DNA of 64,000 nucleotides. Source: Orientallactaga sibirica. Its lineage: Eukaryota; Chordata; Mammalia; Rodentia; Dipodidae. Positions 54,060 through 64,000 of the stretch are shown piece by piece. Location: the NCBI GenBank assembly GCA_036365145.1, contig JAEOAD010000001.1, forward strand, positions 101,095,501 to 101,159,500, given 5' to 3'. Position numbers and translations under genes: made by a program. Positions within the stretch are counted from its first letter, which is position 1. Every line of letters begins with the position of its first letter. Under the pieces are notes generated by a model. It saw only the letters and a list, made by a program, of their open reading frames with translations, was not told the origin of the DNA and did not search any database.

Positions 54060-56455
54060 CGTGCTTTTAATTGACACATCCTAATTATACACAAGAGTGG
54101 GGTTGAACGTGGTTTGTGGATACATGTACACCCTGCAGGATGACAAAGTCATGTCACCTCATACATCCTTCCCTTCCGAAAGAGAATCCCATGGATCCTA
54201 GTTGGAATCTAAGAAAAATAAACGAGAAATGAAGAGTAGTTGTTACTTACCGGATGTTTGGGATTAGGAGAGGGGAGAAGAAGATGGAGCTGGTGGCTTT
54301 GGTGAAAGGGCACTTTCAGACAAACAGATGGGAATCACATTGGGGACCTATTGCACAACACGGTCACCATAGTCTCTAACATGTTTTTTACATTACAGAG
54401 TCATTAAGAAAGTCTGTTTATTTTGTCTCTGAATTTGAAAGGGAGATCCAGAGGTCTCTGAGCTAGGATTCTGGTGCCATTGTGTGGTACAGTGGCCATG
54501 CCATGCAAGAACTCTGTTTGTTGTGTGCCCCGTACATACAGCACAGATGCATCAACCAGTGCATGAGGGGATGATATCGTGTCAGCTGCTTCTTCTGCAT
54601 GTGGATTCCGGTGAAGAAGGTTTATAATTAATTCCATGGATTTATGAAGGGATGCCTGATGTTAGCAGGTGACAGGAAACCCCACTCCCATATGAGGGAA
54701 TTTATCCTTCTCTGATTCCTTTATGCCCATTCCCACATGTTTTAGCATAATAAACTTATTACAAATGCATGTTAATAATTGCTCATATTCATACATAAAA
54801 TTGTCACATGTCCCTTTTTTAGAAATCTTTTAATGATATCATTATCCTCAAACACGGTCCCAGACATTACACTGTTGCCCTCTGCTTGCTTGCAGATGAG
54901 TTGTGCACATCTCATTTGAAAAGAGTAGGACTGTGTTACTGGAGTTAATTATAAGCATAAGGGAAATGTGACTTCAGAGAATTTTATGGGTATCTCCCAA
55001 TAGCAACAGGTGATTAAAGGTGCTTCTGATGGGACCAGGCCCTAAGCTGCCTTCCACCCAGAATTGTAAATGTGTGTGTCCTTCTTCCCCTACAACCTCA
55101 TGTGCATGTCTAAACAGAACTGTAGGATGAGAGGTCCTATGGCCTTGCCCTCATTCTGCCCAGATGTCCCCAGAGGTTCTCAAGAGTCTGATGAAGTCCT
55201 ATGGAGCAGATCATGTTGGAAGTCAGAAGAGTGGCAAGAGTGTTTACCCAGCATACTAGGGGTCATTTTCTTTTGCTACTGAGTTCTTTAACTGCATCAT
55301 ACAAGGAGTATGCTCTCTCCACAACGACGTTCTAATGAGCCTCTGAGAGTCCTGACCCAGTTATGATTCCTTCTGATAACCCAAGTGTTCTGGGTGACTA
55401 AACAGTGAGACTGGCATGTGGAAGTCAGAGGGAGGAAGTGTGGCAGAGAAGCAGCCCAGAGGAAGAGAGAGGAAGGTAAGCAGGAAGGTTTCCCAAAGTA
55501 AGTTCCAGGGTTCCAGGTGCTGTATTTTCTAGTTCAGGGCAAGAGTATGTTTCAAAAACCCTTCATGAATCTTTCCGCTGGTTATAGAGGGCATTGGGAA
55601 GGTCCAGGGAGGTTTCCTGACCTTTTGCATAGCCAATTCTACTGTGGACACAGTCTGGCATACAGTGGCCCTGCCTGACACTCATATTTGAAACAAGTGT
55701 CTAGAGCCAGAGGAAGCTTGAAGACAGGCTGCAGACAGAGCCAGAGGCATGTCCTTCCCACTGCTCATGTTCCTCGTGCATAAGAGCATGGTCCCAGCAT
55801 TGTTCTGCTTAAGATCCACCCCTGGCTCTATGCACCTTACAGCATGTCCCATTTCATCAGTGGACTAGAGGTGTCCCTCTGTACCAGTCCTGTCAACCAT
55901 TACACTTCTCCTTTTCTTCTTCTGCCTGATATGACACCATCCCCATCCTGTCTCTGCCACTTCTGTGTCCTCCATGCATCCTGTGAAGACACCCATTCCA
56001 CTGGATTTCCAGGCACCATCACGAATGCCTCACAACAATACTGGCAGTCAAGCTGGAAAGATGAGACAGGGACCTCACTACAGAACAGAGCCCTACTGTC
56101 ACAGATCTGAAGGCAGGAAGCTCACAGCAGCTCTTCTGTTGCTCCCAGGTCAGGCTGTTTCTTTTTTGCATGAGAATATTGCATATTGATCATGCTTCCT
56201 TCCAGCTATACTCTTATGTTCCTTCTTTTCCTTGTGTCCCACTGAGGGCCCTGCAGATCTAACTTGGAATAGTATGTTTATAAGTTGTAATAAGCATCAG
56301 TAGCATTGGTCAGGAAGCTAAAATGAGGGCTGATTTTTGTTGTTGTTGTTGTTGAAAGGTGGAGGGGACTTCAGGTTGCCTGAGTGTATAGGAATAGAGC
56401 TAGGGGGATCATTGTATCCTAGATTCCTTTTGGGCTTCCAAATTCTCATTTAGCA
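54060..56455. other. Unassigned sequence, about 2.4 kb
   Basis: The longest stretch without a recognised repeat. Small frames (60-90 codons) have no domain pattern. It could include the 3' flank of the kinase-like locus. No polyadenylation tract is seen near 54040-54250, although AAAAATAAACGAG occurs at about 54212. Confidence 0.4.
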
Positions 56456-57489
56456 GAAAACTGAGGATACAGAGAGCTCAACACTAAAGGAGTCTTATAA
56501 CACTCCCTCCAAGGCCCAGTGAACATTACGGAAGGGCTGGTACTTAAGGAGGAAGGACCAGCATGTCTCAGTTGGAGACTGGAGACAAAGGGGAAGAAGC
56601 ATTCCAGCAGAAAGAGCTAGAGTTATGAGTTTATTGAACAAAGCTCTGTCTGCAGACTTGGTGTGAGCCAGCCCTTGTTTCCAGAATGGCCACAGTGCTT
56701 TGTGTCTCTCTCTCCAGACAATCTCTCCTCCCATAATTAGGCCATAGATGAAGAAGGGCCTTCTCTCCCACTCTGAGCTTCAGATCTTGGCTGGATGTGG
56801 CAGTGGCTCCATCCTTCTGCCCTTGCTAATCCATGCATGGTTGCCCAGGAAGGTTTTTGGGTTTTGTCCTCAACACAGGATCTGCTTGAATTTCCAGCAA
56901 AGAGGGTCAACTCTCCTTCCATGAGTGGTCTCTGGCACAGGGAACTAGGGATGGAGAGCTAAGATGAGAGTTCCACCCAAGGAGGAGGTAGACACCAGTC
57001 ATCTCTGAGACAGGACATGTACCTCAGACTGGGCTCTGAGGAGGAGGTGGGAGAGGAGGAGTAGAGCAAGAGAAAAATAGAGTAAAAGGGTCAATATACA
57101 ACAGAGAGAGAGAGAGTGGAAAGATGTGGGGAGGAAAATGTAGGAGACAGAGGTAAGATAGGACATGGAGAAGTAAGAATATGAGGTTATATGCAGGGGA
57201 ATGGAGGAGGAAGGGTACGGACAGGGTAAGACAGCCCAGGGCAGCTTTGGAAGGGGAAGTAAGCTGGCACCCCTGCAGCTGGAGGACATGCAGGAAGAAG
57301 TGCTAGCTCCAAATTGGGAGAGGAAAGGGTCAAAATCAGGCTTTATCCAGAAGTGATGTACACCTACAATCCCACCACGCTGGAACACCACTCTGGAAGC
57401 AAATGCAGAATCATGGGCCCCAGGCTACATGGTAAAGCTGCCCACCCCCCAAAACAAAAACCTCCTCCATGGACATAATGGTTGATAAG
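56456..57489. other. Mostly unassigned; purine-rich tract
   Basis: 56470-56530 (CCAAGGCCCAGTGAACATTA) looks like a diverged piece of the L1 3'UTR block at 57560. 57035-57260 is a purine-rich tract of AGGAGG/AGAGAG type, often found in rodent L1 3'UTRs. Confidence 0.4.
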
Positions 57490-57800
57490 ACTCAAAATTC
57501 ATCAGAGCAGAAAATCAAGTCTGCTGAGAGCTCTACACTCAAGGTTGCTTAAGCACATCCACCAAGGCCCAGGGAACATTGTTGAAGAGAGAGCAGAAAG
57601 AATGTAAGAGCATTCTGAGGCATTGTCACCCCCCACAAAGATGGAATGACACATTTATGACCCCACAATGAATATTTATAACCCCACTAAAGTGGGCCCT
57701 CAGTGGTATGGGGCAGGAGAAAGGTAACTTAAGAGTATGACCCAATGGGAATGTGACCAATATAAATATGTTTATACAGTAAAGTTCCCAATAACAAAAC
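57490..57800 (+). mobile_element. L1 3'UTR fragment, sense
   Basis: CCAAGGCCCAGGGAACATTG, GAGCAGAAAGAATGTAAGAG, CCCCACTAAAGTGGGCCCTC and GGGGCAGGAGAAAGGTAACT with a TATAAATATG end. Collinear with 51700-51900. Confidence 0.6.
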
Positions 57801-58189
57801 CCCACAAACACATTATATATTCTAAAGCATCAGTAAGCTCAGTGCTTAGGTGGTCAATGCCATCACTGACCATCTTATCGCATCTGAAAGGCAGTGTTCA
57901 CAGGCAAGGGCTGTGTATACTGTACAGTTTGTGAACATCCCCCTCCTCAAAGTAGACTATGTGGACACATCTTCAGCCACACAGAAGAGTGTGAGTCCCA
58001 CTGCACACTCACCTGCACTTCTGTCACTAGTCTGACTTGCTAGCTGATGTGTAGGAAATGGTTTAGTGCCCAAATCATGTGCAAGTCCCATAGGAATTCT
58101 CCTGATGAGGTACAGGGCTGCAGAATTCTTCCTGTAGGTGTCTGTGTGATAAATCAACCACTGTGGATGCCTTGAATCCACAGTATTTT
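57801..58189. other. Unassigned sequence
   Basis: Nothing recognised. Confidence 0.4.
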
Positions 58190-58390
58190 TAATATTTCCT
58201 TTTTTCTTATTTATTTGGAAGAGAGAGAGAGAGTGAGAATGGACATGCTAGGGCCTGTAGGCACTGGAAACACACTCCAGACTCCATGTGCTACCTCGTG
58301 CATCTGGCTAACATGGGTCCTGGGGAATCAAACCTGGGTCCTATGGCTTTGCCGGCAAGTGTCTTAACCACTAAGCAATCTCTTCAGCCC
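58190..58390 (-). mobile_element. B2-type SINE, antisense
   Basis: TTCTTATTTATTTGGAAGAG, CATGTGCTACCTCGTGCATC, TGGCTAACATGGGTCCTGGG and the complement of the head ending AAGCAATCTCTTCAGCCC. Confidence 0.92.
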
Positions 58391-59859
58391 TGTATCCATG
58401 GTATTGCCTTGAGCTTAATGCAGGAGTTGAGGCCACCAAGAGTGAACTCACACAATGTAGAGTCTCCTTGGCCCTATTACACCCATTCTGAACTTTGTGT
58501 GTATTAATACTTTAGTTATTGGGGATTTGAGGAGGAAGAGAAAGAAAGAAGGAAAAACTCCATAGAACAAGTAGTATTGAGGTGATAGGGTGAAAGTAAA
58601 GGATGAAACATGAGTAGAAGGAGGAGAAGCTGTAGGAGGGAGAATAAATGTCACTGAAAGATGAGGTGATGTCAGCTATAAGCAGAATCAGGAGAAAAAG
58701 TGAAGGTGTGCAGTCAGGTAAAGTGGAATAGTCCTGTCTCTCAGGAGGCTGAAATTCATAGTTTCTGCAAACCAGACCAGACCATGTTCTTTGGGAGAGG
58801 AAAATGTACAGGGAGAGAGTAAAGGGAAAGAAGAAAATTTAACAAAACAAACAATACACAAAAACACTAACAGCATAGAACAAATACACATACCAAAAGC
58901 TCAACATATTTTTAAATAATAAACAAAATAAAGGAAGCAGTAGAGTATAAGAGTAGGTTGATTCTGAGCTGGCCCTGCCTCTAACATGACATTGGGTGTT
59001 AGAAACAGGGCATGAGTAGAGGGAGAAAGGTCTGGGTGGAGATGTGGGGTTGGGAAATTGGCTGAATCATTGGCTCTCAGCTAGATTTCCTCAGCTCGCT
59101 GTCTTCTCGGCTAAGAATTCTCTTCCTCTGGGATGGGAGTCTTGTGTTCTACAGTCAGACCATGACACTGAGTTCTACTGAAACCTTCCCTTTCTCTGAA
59201 GCTGGTCCTTGGGTGTGGGTCTTGAATGTATCCCTTCCCTTACTGGAGAGTCCTTCAGTTGCAGTCTGACCATTCCTGAGTGACTTTCTCCCTGGACTCT
59301 ACGGAGACTAGGGTAGGGAGATGGCATGTGCTGGAAGCATATTAATTACAAAATTCCAAGCCCGCTGCCTGGTGCTTGGGTATGCTCCATGGATTCTTGG
59401 GGACCTCTCAGCTTTTGATGTGTGTTGTCAGTGGCATGGGCATGGGAGTGCCTAGGCTGTTTCCTCTGCAGCCTGGAGTTCAAGCTACGCTCAGGACCCA
59501 CTCTAGATATGCCAGGTTTGACGAGAGTTCTCACAGAGATTGCTGCATGCCTGGCCATTGTTGTTTTGTTTTCTGAAGTTCTTCCTCAGTTTTTCTCTTT
59601 GGAAATTGAAGCTGTTCTTGGTCTTCTACCTTAGCCAGAGGTTCTTTCTCTTCTTTTTGTTTTAATATATGAGTTTCTAAGAATTACACAGCCATTCCCT
59701 TGACTCATCAGATTCCTTATAATGCATATACCTAAAGATAAGGAAAAACACCATAGATGTCAAAGGGATTATTTTCAAATCTACAAAATATATATGGATG
59801 ACTTTGACCAAGGGTTGCTTAATTCAGAAGACTTGTTTTTACTGAAAACAAGGGTAAAT
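58391..59859. other. Unassigned sequence, about 1.5 kb
   Basis: Includes purine-rich tracts at 58525-58690. No domain-like frame and no clear repeat family. Confidence 0.4.
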
Positions 59860-60075
59860 ATCTTCTAACTTATGCCAGGACATCCTTCAATAAGTCCTGA
59901 GACCAAAAATATATTTGTACAGACTTTAACAGCTCTCAATGGCTCTTTGGTACCAACCTGGGTGTCAATATTACCTCATCCACTCCTTTGTATAGACCCA
60001 AAGGACGCTAAGTCTAAGCACAATTACAGATTCACACCCAATATTCATTGCTGCACAATTCACAAAAACTAAAGA

Positions 60076-60122
<47 letters not shown>

Positions 60123-60415
60123 GTCATATATATATATATATATATATAATTTGCCATATATATGTAATATGTGTGTGTGTAATATGAAACTAGAAGTAGA
60201 AAGGGGGAGAATCAAAGGGTAAAATATATCTTAAGTGGAAAGAATAAGAAGAAGGATAACAGAATACATATAACATGAAAGAAGACAGGGGCTGCTGGCA
60301 GAAAGAAGGGGACAAGCAAAATAGGGAGCAGAAGAACAGAAAAGGGGAGTTTGAAGGATAATTAACAAAAATAAATTATATGTAAAAATACTATAATGAA
60401 ACTAATTATTTTGTA
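59860..60415 (+). mobile_element. L1 ORF2 end and 3'UTR, sense, interrupted by (TA)n
   Basis: ATATTCATTGCTGCACAATT with CACAAAAACTAAAG (60038-60073) matches the ORF2 C-terminal IFIAA.FT.AK region. A (TA)n expansion follows, then a purine-rich 3'UTR (60185-60350) and a typical AACAAAAATAAATTATATG terminus. Confidence 0.6.
60077..60172 (+). repeat. (TA)n arrays, repeated unit
   Basis: Two to three TA arrays (about 60079-60118, 60126-60148, 60156-60162), each joined by TAATTTG(T/C)CATATA, so the array plus linker has been duplicated. Confidence 0.95.
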
Positions 60416-60596
60416 TGCTCATTTTAAAATCCTAATTTAAAAATGGTAGTCATAGTGGATTAAGACAACCCTAGTAATTTTAGTTCAATTCAACTATCTC
60501 TTTAAAGTTGCTCCTCTCTAAATATATAACTGCATTATATGGTGCTTGGAATTATTACTTCAGCATATGAATTTGAGAGCACACACTTCTCTTTTA

Positions 60597-60775
60597 AAAA
60601 TATTTATTTATTTATTTGAGAAGGGAAACAAAGAAGAGTGAGTATGGTTATGTCAGGGCCTCCTGCTATTGCAAACAAACTCCAGATAAATCCATAATTT
60701 TGTGCTTATGGCTTTACATGGCTACTTGGGAATCAAATCCAGGCCACCAGGTTTTACAAACAAGCTCTCCAGTAT
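60597..60775 (-). mobile_element. B2-type SINE, antisense, diverged
   Basis: TATTTATTTATTTATTTGAG, GGGCCTCCTGCTATTGCAAA, CAAACTCCAGATAAATCC and TACTTGGGAATCAAATCCAG. The head end is missing or decayed. Confidence 0.82.
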
Positions 60776-61483
60776 TGAGAGCACACACTTCTGACATAAC
60801 ATGGAAGAGTAAAAATAAGGGGAAAAAGAAATTTAGAGAAATCTTTTTTCTGATTTATTATACATATGTATTAAATTCAAATATATATTTATAGAATAAA
60901 TGTAAAAACAATGAAAAATATTATTTCCTTCCTATATTTTAAACTCAAAATATTGTTGCCCTGAAGATTAAGAATTGTATAGGAATGAGCCTCATTTTCT
61001 GTAGGTCACAAAAGAAATTGAAGAGCCTATTATGGAAACATCGCATAGCCTTAATAACAAGAGAATTCTGCCATTCAATTCATGTAATATCAGTGTTCCT
61101 AGGCCCTGGCTTTAAGAAAATATTCTGAAGATATTAAGGTTTCCATTATTCAGTGTAGGCTGAGCAATGCTAAAAAAAATATTGCCTTTTCCCAAAAACT
61201 AATCCATACGGTGATAGATTCCCTGTATTAAAAACATAATAAATCCCTGCTGACTCCAATACCAGAGAGAAAGTTAAGCAGGTTGCACTGGAACCAGGTG
61301 CAGATGGCCCCTCATAATGCTCTTCCCAGTATTTGATTTACATCCCAGCTGCAAAGGAAGAGACAAGCTTTCTTTGAGCCACAGTGTTTACTAAGCCAGC
61401 CCCACTGATGCTATTCATGCTCTTGAATTCATCATGAGTCTTGTTAACATCCTATCCCTGGGGAAAACCCATTATACACCATT
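60776..61483. other. Unassigned sequence
   Basis: Nothing recognised. Confidence 0.4.
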
Positions 61484-61491
61484 TAAAATTT

Positions 61492-61538
<47 letters not shown>

Positions 61539-61735
61539 TTTGAAAGAAAAACTGAAAGACAAAGAGAAGGGGAGAGTATGGACATGCTGGGGCTTCCTGC
61601 CTAAGCAAACAAACTCCAGATTCATGTGCCACTTTGTGCATCTGGCTTTATGTGGGCACTGGGAAATTGAACCTGGGCCCCCAGACTTTGAAAGCAAGTC
61701 CCGTTAACCACTGAGCAATCTTCCTAATCCCCCCT
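61484..61735 (-). mobile_element. B2-type SINE, antisense, with long (TTTA)n
   Basis: About 13 TTTA units (61491-61541) form the reversed tail. Then CCTAAGCAAACAAACTCCAG, TTCATGTGCCACTTTGTGCA and a decayed head complement (CTGAGCAATCTTCC). Confidence 0.9.
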
Positions 61736-62184
61736 TAAAATGCCCCAAAATTCCTCATATGCACTATACTCAACAGTTGTAAATATGTATTCAATGTCAT
61801 GGATAATTGATTTATTCTACCTTCATTCCTGGGCTTTAAGCCCTAGGACTGCAGGGACCATGTATGTTTCATTTACTTCTGTGAATTGCATTAACTAAGA
61901 AAACTCTGTGATCAAATAGTGGTAACATGGTTCTGAGCAGCTACTACTGTGGATAAGTGATAATCATTTCAAGTTCCAGCAAAGTGTCTTAATAAGCCCT
62001 GTCAGAGAAACTAAAGATTGCATTCTTTTCCTCAAACTGAGTCAACCAAAACATGCTACAAACACATTAATATGTTCAATAATGCACAGATACTACATTT
62101 ACATGTACAGGTATATTTAAAAATCATAAAAACCTTACATTCTATTTTCTAGTATTTTTTCCCTCAATAGACATTATACCCATT
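61736..62184. other. Unassigned sequence
   Basis: Nothing recognised. Confidence 0.4.
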
Positions 62185-62345
62185 ACTGCTCAGTCTGTCT
62201 GAGATTCCATTTCCTTACTCATAAAAGTGAAGATAATGTTAATCAAACTGACCTCACTGAGCTGCTAGGATGTTATATGTGGTCCTATTGTAGACAACTT
62301 CTTAGCAGGGGACTGAAGGTATACAATAAACACTCGCATGTGTCA
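62185..62345 (-). repeat. MIR SINE, antisense
   Basis: GAGATTCCATTTCCTTACTC, AAAAGTGAAGATAATGTTAA, CTGACCTCACTGAGCTGCTA and GGTATACAATAAACACTCGC follow the antisense MIR order. Confidence 0.72.
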
Positions 62346-62519
62346 GTTACTGCTGTGATGGGCCATCATTTATTTGTATATCTCATTAGCAACTCTCTAC
62401 ATTTCAAGATTTAGACCACCCTTCTTCTTTCGTGTTTGAGGCCAGGTACCAGGATTGGTCCATAGACATCTTCCAGCATGTACAAGCTGCTCATGCAGAT
62501 GTCCACCATTGGCAAGAAG

Positions 62520-62884
62520 GAGTGTGTTGCAATTATGTACGCATTGCTGGCAGAAATCACCCTATCAAGAGCAGCTTGTGGGGAAAAAAAAAAAGGTTTA
62601 TTTTGGCTTACAGACTCTAGGGGGAAGTGCCATGATGGCAGGAGAAAACGACGACATGAGCAGAGGGTGGACATCACCCCCTCGCCAATATCCGGTGGAC
62701 AACAGCACTAGGAGACTGTGCCAAACACTGGCAAAGGGAAACAGGCTATAATGTCCATAAGCCTGCCCCCAACAATATACTGCCTCCAGGAGGCATTAAT
62801 CCCCAAATTTCCATCAGTTGGGAACTAGGATTCAGAACACCTTAGTTTATGGGGGACACCCAAATCAAAGCACCACAGAGTGCA
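62520..62884 (-). mobile_element. MaLR-type LTR, antisense
   Basis: TTGCTGGCAGAAATCACCCT, AAAAAAGGTTTATTTTGGCT, AAGTGCCATGATGGCAGGAG, CCTCCAGGAGGCATTAATCC and AGTTTATGGGGGACACCC. It keeps several CpGs (CGACGACATGAG, CTCGCCAATATCCGG), unlike the other LTRs here. Confidence 0.72.
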
Positions 62885-64000
62885 AGTCACAGAGGAGCAG
62901 CTTGCCTGCACTGGTAAGGAGGTTTGGAAGACAGGGCTCACTCAGCTGGCATGAACATCAGTGGTTGAAGTTTCACTTGGGCTGCAAAGCACTGATCAAC
63001 ATGATAGTTCAGAAAGCTGGCAGTCACTGTGGACTCCAGGTCCAAATAATTATGCTGTAGCCAAACTCCAAGTCCGACCAAAGGCAGCCCACACTTTGAT
63101 TCTGGTCCGTTCGTGTGGTGACTCATTCAGTCTTTTTCAAGAAATCCTACATGGGCAGAAAGGAGCCAAGTAGTAATTTATTTGTAAACCACAACAAAAT
63201 CACCTTGTCACTGAAATATTGGCATTTAGAGCAAATAAAGGTAAAAATCTGTAAGGCACCTGTCTCACTTTTTATAATCTGCCAACTATTCTGCCTTTCT
63301 AAAAATTATAAACCCAAAAGTAGGAGCTTGCCCTCTTAATGCTTTTATTACATTAAATTTCTAAAATGATTCCTATCTCTAAGAGTTAAAAAAATGTATA
63401 ATATCATGGCTAGGGTTGGTAAAAACTCAGTGTGTCAAAGTAGCTAATAGAGAGGATGTTGGATATTTCCAGTACACACAAGTGATGTATGTCTAGAGTG
63501 ATGGATATGCCACTTACCCTGACTTAATCATTGCATTGTGTACATGCTGTGGAATGACATACTGTACTTCAAAAACATACAATTACTCTGTCAACTTGGA
63601 AAAATATTAATTAAAAAAAACTTTTAAGAAACAGAACATGCTTTTTAATCTGGAAGAAATGTTTGAAGTGTTACAGTTCAATCACTGTTATACAGAAAGC
63701 TTATTTTTTCCTGTTACTTCTTTTTGGAATTGCATATATTTGGCAATTATTAAGAAAATATTGGAAAATATACATGACTTCAAATGTTCTAGCACAATCT
63801 TTCAGTGTACAAAGAAGCACAGACAAAAAATACTTTATCCATCCAATCAATGGCCTACCTCTTAACTCCTTAAAATTACTTCATTGACATAAAAGCTGGA
63901 GAAAAATTCAAAACTGGCTTGATCAACCTATATTTGGCTCTCAAAACCTACCTCATCATCATTCTTTTCTTCCATTTATCTTCCTTACTTCATGTTTACA
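62885..64000. other. Unassigned sequence to the window end
   Basis: Nothing recognised. Open frames of 60-80 codons have no domain pattern. Confidence 0.4.

Noticed and set aside
1..64000. CRISPR arrays, bacterial operons, phage or plasmid genes.
   Set aside because: The window is full of mammalian SINE, LINE and LTR repeats, open frames are short, and no array of equal repeats and spacers exists.

Overview
This window looks like intergenic or deep-intronic DNA from a rodent nuclear genome. No intact protein-coding gene, tRNA, rRNA or CRISPR array can be supported. The lineage call rests on the repeats. There are at least sixteen copies of a roughly 200-230 bp B2-type SINE: a tRNA-like head beginning GGGCTGGAGAGATGG, a middle section around AAGCCAGATGCACAAAGTGG, a CT-rich segment and an (AAAT)n tail. 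There are also about nine short B1 monomers with rodent-type diagnostic bases, B4/RSINE-like SINEs, many MaLR-type LTRs and a URR1-type hAT element. The exact form of the B2 and B1 copies matches what I know of dipodoid rodents (jerboa and relatives) better than mouse or rat. That is recognition, not a database result. Old mammal-wide repeats (MIR, MER5A, MLT1, L1M) are present too.

Layout. 1-20 kb holds old L1 pieces, a complete MaLR element (5513-7453), other MaLR LTRs, MIRs and scattered SINEs. 20.44-26.53 kb is a degraded, probably non-autonomous gammaretrovirus-like provirus: two direct LTRs, a Pro-tRNA-like primer site and an N-terminal gag (matrix) remnant, followed by about 4.6 kb of AT-rich DNA with no recognisable pol or env. 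29.3-31.3 kb is a young MaLR insertion whose 395-bp LTRs differ at about nine positions and are flanked by an exact 5-bp duplication. 31.5-34.4 kb is a nest of insertions: a hAT MITE inside a B1, and an LTR inside an opposite-facing LTR. 35.4-40.4 kb is L1. A 5'UTR, ORF1 and first half of ORF2 on the + strand abut the 3'UTR and second half of ORF2 on the - strand, and the two halves meet at nearly the same reverse-transcriptase position. 42.4-44.7 kb has more L1 and a small tandem duplication. 45-53 kb holds SINE pairs, antisense LTRs and MLT1 pieces. 53.5-54.04 kb is a CpG-rich spot carrying what looks like the two ends of a single-exon protein kinase (sperm-motility-kinase/MARK-like) with the middle deleted. 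54-64 kb is mostly unassigned, with purine-rich tracts, L1 3' ends, MIR, SINEs and an antisense LTR.

Nothing here forms a working pathway. The interest lies in the architecture of the mobile elements, the kinase remnant with its CpG-rich upstream DNA, and one unexplained exon-like open stretch on the minus strand near 12.1 kb. Family names are from memory of consensus features, boundaries are by eye, and most are good to about 5-20 bases.
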